Below are positions 6,286 through 10,757 of a DNA stretch of 10,757 nucleotides, piece by piece; positions within the stretch are counted from its first letter, which is position 1, and every line of letters starts with the position of its first letter. The notes under the pieces are model-generated. The model made no database searches. It was not told the origin of the DNA and saw only the letters and a list, made by a program, of their open reading frames with translations. The stretch spans positions 1-10,757 of the forward strand of contig CAIWKU010000464.1 in the NCBI GenBank assembly GCA_903913355.1. The letters run 5' to 3'. Made by a program: the position numbers and the translations under genes. This DNA is from an uncultured Bacteroidota bacterium (GTDB lineage: Bacteria > Bacteroidota > Bacteroidia > Chitinophagales > Chitinophagaceae).

Positions 6286-9200
6286 GTGAGATTAAAATCA
6301 TTAGAAATCAAGGGGTTCAAAAGTTTTGCTGATAAAACGGTGGTAAGTTTCGATGAAGGTATAACCGGTATCATCGGACCCAATGGATGTGGGAAAAGTA
6401 ATATCATCGATAGTATCCGTTGGGTGATAGGTGAACAAAAGATATCTGCTTTGCGTAGTGAAAACCTGGAAGCATTGGTTTTTAACGGAAGTAAAACCAG
6501 GAGCGCCAGCGGACTTGCGGAAGTAAGTCTCACATTTGAAAATACCAAAAATCTGCTTCCCACAGAATTTAATACGGTAACCGTTACCCGTCGTTTTTAT
6601 AAAAATGGGGAAAGCGAATATAGATTGAATGATGTGACCTGTCGGTTAAAAGATATTCATAACCTGTTTCTGGATACAGGTGTTAGCACCGATAGTTATG
6701 CCATCATCGAATTGGGGATGGTAGATGATATCATCAAAGACAAAGAGAATAGTCGTAGAAGAATGCTGGAACAGGCTGCGGGTATCACCATTTATAAAAC
6801 CCGCAAAAAGGAAGCAAAAAATAAACTGGATGCTACCGAACAGGATCTTGCCCGTATTGAGGATTTGTTATTTGAGATCAATAACCAGTTAAAGACGCTT
6901 GAAAACCAGGCTAAAAAAGCGGAGAAATTCTTTGAGATCAAAAAAGAATACAAAGAAGTTGCCATTGAATTAGCTAAAGCTGCTTTGGAAGGATTTAATG
7001 TTACTTACCGCGATCTGAATGAACAACAGGATCTGGAGATCAATAAAAAAGTACAACTCGAAGCTGAGATCGCTGTTGAAGAAGCCGCTATTGAGCAGGA
7101 GAAACTGGGATTTATTGAAAAAGAACGTGCCTTGCAAGGCATGCAACACGAATTCAATGAATACTTACAGGAATTGAGGAGCAAGGAAAATGAAAAGAAC
7201 CTGGCTACCCAAAAATTACATTACTTAAAGGAAAAAGAAACCAATCTGCGTGAGTTTCTTGAGAAAGCAGAAGGGCAGTTGAAAACGATTGGAGATTCTA
7301 TCGAATATACACAGTTACAGGTTGGAGAGGAAGAAGCGAACTTGCTGGAATTGCAGGAGAAAGTGGAATCCGGCAGGTTTGAGGTAGAAGATAAACGCCG
7401 GAGCTTTGATGAGAAAAGAAGCGGGCTGGATAGTTTGCGTAACCGTTATCAGCAGATACAGCGTAACCAATTTGATGCCGAGAAAAAAGTGGCTGTTGCA
7501 GATACCTCTATTCAGAACCTGCAAAGAGCACATGTGCAACTAAGTGATGAAAAGCAAAACCGGGAGCAGCAATTACAACAGTTATTGATTGAGTCTGATG
7601 AAAAAGAAGCTACCCTGGCTGCCAAAAGGGTAGATCTGCAGCAATTACAGGAGCATCAGGAAAAGACCAAAGAGCAGATTTTTGAAACCCAGGCACAACT
7701 GGAAGTATTAAGAAATGAATTAAACGAAGAAAATCGCAAACTTGATTCCAAGCGTAATGAATATAACCTGCTGAAGAGTCTGATTGATTCGATGGAAGGT
7801 TATCCCGAGAGTATTAAATTCCTGCATAAAAACCCGGAATGGAACCATTCCGCACCTATTTTATCGGATATCATTTATGTGAAAGAAGAATTCCGTACCG
7901 CGGTAGAAAATGTTCTGGAACCTTATCTGAATTATTATGTAGTCAATAACCTTGAAGAAGGTTTACAGGCAGTTCATTTACTGGATGCACATAAAAAAGG
8001 GAAAGCGAATTTTTTCATGCTGGAAAAATTTGCCGATATACGTATCGACACCCACCAGCCTGCAGGAACCATTCGGGCCATGGATGTGATTGAAGTGGAT
8101 GAACAATACCGCAAACTGGCTGAATACTTATTGGGGAATGTATATATCGCAGAAAACGAAGAAGCCATTGTTAATAGCAATGGTGCTGTAGTATTGGAAA
8201 AGCATGGGAAATATGTGAAAGGGAAATACACCCTGACAGGAGGAAGTATCGGTTTATTTGAGGGTAAGAAAATAGGCCGGGCCAAAAACCTGGAAAAATT
8301 ATTTGAAGAAATTGCTGATCAGGAATCCATTGTGAACCTGCTGAAATCAGATATTCAGGCAAAACACAATGAAGTAATTGCTTTTAACGACCAGTTAAAG
8401 GAAAACCTGATTCGTCAAACTGAAAATGAGATCAACCAGCTCACGAACCAGGTATTCGCTGCCAAAAACAGAATCGAGAACCTGCAGATTGCGCAGCAGA
8501 ATGGGCTACAAAGGATCGAAGAAATAGAACAGCGTATTCAGGATGAGAATGATGCGATAGCCGCTACACGGGAAGAATTCATTGTGTTGAATGAGCAATT
8601 GCAACAGACTTCAGAAGAATTAAAATCAGTTGAACAGGATTACCAATTATCAGAACAGGAATACAATTATTCACTGGTACAGTTCAATGAAACCAATCTC
8701 CAGTTAACCCGCCAGCAAAGTAAAATCACTACGCTGAAACAGGAATTGGTTTTCAAAGAGAATCAGCTGAATGACCTGCACTTACAAATAGGCACCAATA
8801 CTGCACAGTTAGCCGAAGCTTCTTCCAATATTGAAGAAAACGAAAAAGCCTTACTGGGATCAGAAGAGTTATTACTGGAAATGCTGCGTAAAAAAGAAGA
8901 TGAAGAGAAAAAACTAAACGAAGCAGACCAGGCTTATTATAATCTCCGCAATGCGTTACAGGAAAAAGAATCTGAGTTGCGGATGAAAGTGAAGAGCAAG
9001 GAAATGATAGATCACCTGGTAACAGAGATCAAAGACAGGCTGAACGAATTGAAACTTCAACTGGCCGGGATGAAGGAAAGACTGAGTGTAGAATTCAAAG
9101 TGGCGTTGGATGATATCATTGACCAGGAAAGAACAACAGAAACCAGTCTGGAAGAATTACAGGCATCCTCAGACAGAATGCGTAAGCGTTTGGATAATAT

Positions 9201-9807
9201 GGGAGAAGTAAACCCAACAGCCATTGAAGCGTATACCGAGATGAAGAAACGGTATGAGTTTATTCTGGAACAGAAGAATGACCTGGTATCGGCCAAAGAA
9301 AGTTTACTGCAAACCATACAGGAAGTGGAAGCCACTGCCAACCAGCAGTTCCTGGATACGTTTAACCAGGTAAGAGAAAATTTCCAGAAAGTATTCAAGG
9401 CTTTGTTTACCGAAGAAGATACTGCAGATATGATATTGGTTAACCCGGAAAACCTGGCTGAAACCGGTATCGAGATCATTGCGAAACCTAAAGGAAAACG
9501 TCCTTCTTCCATTACCCAGTTAAGCGGAGGAGAAAAAACCCTTACGGCTACTGCTTTGCTCTTTTCCATTTACCTGATTAAACCTGCTCCATTCTGTATT
9601 CTGGATGAGGTAGATGCTCCTTTGGATGATGCCAACGTAGGTAAATTCACACAAATGATTAAGAAATTCAGCGATAACTCTCAATTCATTATTGTAACCC
9701 ATAACAAACAAACCATGAGTGCCGTGGATGTGATTTATGGAGTTACGATGCAGGAACCGGGAGTGAGTAAGCTGGTGCCGGTTGATTTTAGGAGTCTGGC
9801 TAATTAA
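6286..9807 (+). CDS. smc: Chromosome segregation/condensation protein SMC
   Basis: SMC is the large coiled-coil ATPase that, with ScpA and ScpB, loops and organises the chromosome for segregation. At 1173 aa it is full length (family about 1150-1200). Domains in order: N-terminal head with FKSFADK, Walker A GPNGCGKS (31-38) and Q-loop GEQ (Q51); a Glu/Lys/Gln-rich coiled coil from about 170 to 500; the hinge at about 505-665, ending around LTGGSIGLFEGKKIGR; the returning coiled coil to about 1010, with NMGEVNP at 971-977; and the C-terminal head with signature LSGGEKT (1079-1085), Walker B FCILDE (1103-1108), D-loop PLDDANV and switch H1139 in VTHNKQT. All ATPase motifs are intact. Translation starts at GTG, since a stop codon lies just upstream. 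scpA and scpB are not in the window. An exported-protein gene follows 16 bases after the stop. Confidence 0.98.
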   Translation: MRLKSLEIKGFKSFADKTVVSFDEGITGIIGPNGCGKSNIIDSIRWVIGEQKISALRSENLEALVFNGSKTRSASGLAEVSLTFENTKNLLPTEFNTVTVTRRFYKNGESEYRLNDVTCRLKDIHNLFLDTGVSTDSYAIIELGMVDDIIKDKENSRRRMLEQAAGITIYKTRKKEAKNKLDATEQDLARIEDLLFEINNQLKTLENQAKKAEKFFEIKKEYKEVAIELAKAALEGFNVTYRDLNEQQDLEINKKVQLEAEIAVEEAAIEQEKLGFIEKERALQGMQHEFNEYLQELRSKENEKNLATQKLHYLKEKETNLREFLEKAEGQLKTIGDSIEYTQLQVGEEEANLLELQEKVESGRFEVEDKRRSFDEKRSGLDSLRNRYQQIQRNQFDAEKKVAVADTSIQNLQRAHVQLSDEKQNREQQLQQLLIESDEKEATLAAKRVDLQQLQEHQEKTKEQIFETQAQLEVLRNELNEENRKLDSKRNEYNLLKSLIDSMEGYPESIKFLHKNPEWNHSAPILSDIIYVKEEFRTAVENVLEPYLNYYVVNNLEEGLQAVHLLDAHKKGKANFFMLEKFADIRIDTHQPAGTIRAMDVIEVDEQYRKLAEYLLGNVYIAENEEAIVNSNGAVVLEKHGKYVKGKYTLTGGSIGLFEGKKIGRAKNLEKLFEEIADQESIVNLLKSDIQAKHNEVIAFNDQLKENLIRQTENEINQLTNQVFAAKNRIENLQIAQQNGLQRIEEIEQRIQDENDAIAATREEFIVLNEQLQQTSEELKSVEQDYQLSEQEYNYSLVQFNETNLQLTRQQSKITTLKQELVFKENQLNDLHLQIGTNTAQLAEASSNIEENEKALLGSEELLLEMLRKKEDEEKKLNEADQAYYNLRNALQEKESELRMKVKSKEMIDHLVTEIKDRLNELKLQLAGMKERLSVEFKVALDDIIDQERTTETSLEELQASSDRMRKRLDNMGEVNPTAIEAYTEMKKRYEFILEQKNDLVSAKESLLQTIQEVEATANQQFLDTFNQVRENFQKVFKALFTEEDTADMILVNPENLAETGIEIIAKPKGKRPSSITQLSGGEKTLTATALLFSIYLIKPAPFCILDEVDAPLDDANVGKFTQMIKKFSDNSQFIIVTHNKQTMSAVDVIYGVTMQEPGVSKLVPVDFRSLAN

Positions 9808-9823
9808 AAGTATAACCTTTGAT

Positions 9824-10757
9824 ATGGCCACTCTCAATAAAAAGTTTGCGGCTTATTATCTGATAATTTTTCTGGCCATTGCAATTTATAGCAATGGCCA
9901 GAATCGTTTTGTGCTGGAAGGAACTATAGGAAAATATCCCATCGTGATGCTGGTAAATGAGTTTGAAACAAATTTGGATGTAACCTATTTCTATAAAAAA
10001 TACCGACACGATATACGACTGAGCGGAGAAAAAAATATTCATGGAATATGTACATTTTCTAAACGGAAAATCGGAAGCAAACCAGAAGGCGATGTGTTGG
10101 AAGAATTCAGGATATCCTTGGATAAAAATAATGAATGGAAAGGTACCTGGAGAAATCAAAAAGCTGTTGTCTTGCCGGTTTCGTTGAAAAAGATCAACCC
10201 CTTCGACTATCATTTCCAAGAAATTCCGGATATGGATTTTGGAAATCTGGAATCGCAGCTATATACCAAGGCCCGCTTATCAGGTATAGAATTTCATAAA
10301 GATAGTATTACTTCCTACGGCATCTACTCCTTGGAATGGGTAACAGAACCCATCACCAAAATAAAATCATTTAGAATTATCAAAGGGTTTTCTGACACAT
10401 TATTGAAAAAGATCAATAACGTATTAACCCAAAAGCATTTTTTGGACATTGAAAGCTATTATGAATGTGAGGGCAGGGGGGAAAATGATTGCGTATACGA
10501 AACTACCATCCATGGGTATTTTATATCGCCTGACTATATCAGTATTCAGAAAAATGTGTTTTGGATTTGCGCTCCGGCACATCCGGGTGAGGGTGATAAT
10601 AGCTTTACAATAGATGCGATAAAAGGGACAGAAATAAAATACCTTGATGATTTAGCCTGGTTCACGGGCAAAAAGCCACCACCGGTAACAAGTGATGCTT
10701 ATTTGAATAACTATACAGTTGCCAGAGGAAAGGCCTTGGCAGCTATTCTAACTAAGC
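9824..10757 (+). CDS. Exported protein of unknown function, 3'-truncated by window edge
   Basis: An open frame from ATG at 9824 runs to the window end without a stop (311 codons visible). The N-terminus looks like a Sec signal peptide: lysines at 6-7, a hydrophobic core YYLIIFLAIAIY (11-22), then SNGQN, with likely cleavage near residue 25-26. There is no lipobox cysteine, so the mature protein is probably periplasmic or secreted. Residues about 28-122 show a repeating beta-strand pattern (VTYFYKKYRHDIRLSG, then EWKGTWRNQ and VVLPVSL) that resembles a module I associate with Bacteroidota hypothetical proteins. Residues about 225-280 (ETTIHGYFISPDYISI, CAPAHPGEGDNS, KGTEIKYLDDLAWF) weakly resemble the DUF3298/RsiV-like fold, in which a His-Pro loop is followed by a Gly-x-x-Ile-x-Leu-x-Asp-Leu strand. 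Cysteines at 215, 223 and 249 might form a disulphide. Spacing of 16 bases suggests co-transcription with smc. No function is assigned. Confidence 0.75.
   Translation, partial: MATLNKKFAAYYLIIFLAIAIYSNGQNRFVLEGTIGKYPIVMLVNEFETNLDVTYFYKKYRHDIRLSGEKNIHGICTFSKRKIGSKPEGDVLEEFRISLDKNNEWKGTWRNQKAVVLPVSLKKINPFDYHFQEIPDMDFGNLESQLYTKARLSGIEFHKDSITSYGIYSLEWVTEPITKIKSFRIIKGFSDTLLKKINNVLTQKHFLDIESYYECEGRGENDCVYETTIHGYFISPDYISIQKNVFWICAPAHPGEGDNSFTIDAIKGTEIKYLDDLAWFTGKKPPPVTSDAYLNNYTVARGKALAAILTK
9870..9903 (+). repeat. Perfect 13-bp inverted repeat (hairpin) inside the signal-peptide coding region
   Basis: The arms TTCTGGCCATTGC (9870-9882) and GCAATGGCCAGAA (9891-9903) are exact reverse complements around an 8-base loop, AATTTATA. 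On the + strand the stem is followed by TCGTTTT, a modest U-run, so it resembles a rho-independent terminator. It begins 63 bases after the smc stop and 46 bases into the downstream reading frame, where it encodes the end of the hydrophobic core and the signal-peptide cleavage region. Confidence 0.75.

Noticed and set aside
6257..6288. Possible hairpin that would pair the smc GTG with bases 6257-6263.
   Set aside because: Only 7 pairs, two of them G-U, with an 18-base loop; it would also be absent if transcription starts near the weak -7 candidate at 6257.
9057..9569. 170-codon open frame on the - strand within smc.
   Set aside because: It lies antisense to conserved SMC head sequence, so it is a shadow of the real gene.
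9800..10219. 139-codon open frame on the - strand opposite the end of smc and the exported protein.
   Set aside because: The + strand frame encodes a signal peptide and a long uninterrupted protein; the antisense product shows no family features and overlaps it almost entirely.
1..10757. Search for a novel defence, mobile or phage system.
   Set aside because: No integrase, transposase, terminal repeats, CRISPR-like repeats, reverse transcriptase, toxin-antitoxin pair or nuclease cassette is visible; the complete genes all fit known families.

Overview
This window looks like ordinary chromosomal DNA from a member of the Bacteroidota, most likely Chitinophagaceae or a close relative. That placement is inferred from the style of the proteins (a PurM of the Bacteroidota type, an SMC beginning MRLKSLEIKGFKSF, a HolA with the motif around ENYIGVSKEF). 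It is also supported by promoter-like TAnnTTTG boxes ahead of several genes and by A-rich leaders instead of Shine-Dalgarno sites at most starts. The DNA is moderately AT-rich. I saw no tRNA, rRNA, CRISPR array, insertion sequence or phage gene.

Layout, left to right: (1) the 3' two-thirds of holA (DNA polymerase III delta subunit) on +; (2) ribF (riboflavin kinase/FAD synthetase) on -, convergent with holA; (3) purM (AIR synthetase, purine biosynthesis) on +, divergent from ribF across a short spacer with a candidate -7 box for each gene; (4) an FtsE-type ABC ATPase on +, ending at a hairpin/T-tract terminator that overlaps the end of the next, convergent gene; (5) two abutting GT4-like glycosyltransferase genes on -, apparently one transcription unit, both lacking an ATG start; (6) an AT-rich divergent spacer; (7) full-length smc on +, with a GTG start and an unusual Shine-Dalgarno-like site; (8) 16 bases later, the start of an exported protein of unknown function that runs off the right edge. 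A perfect 13-bp hairpin lies inside its signal-peptide coding region.

The genes are mostly housekeeping: replication clamp loading, flavin cofactors, purines, an FtsE-like ATPase (cell division) and chromosome organisation. They do not form one pathway. The accessory part is the glycosyltransferase pair between ftsE and smc, probably for surface polysaccharide or another glycan, and the unknown exported protein after smc. I found no convincing new multi-gene system. The items most worth a second look are the hairpin inside the start of the exported protein gene, that protein itself, and the run of three successive genes with non-ATG starts.
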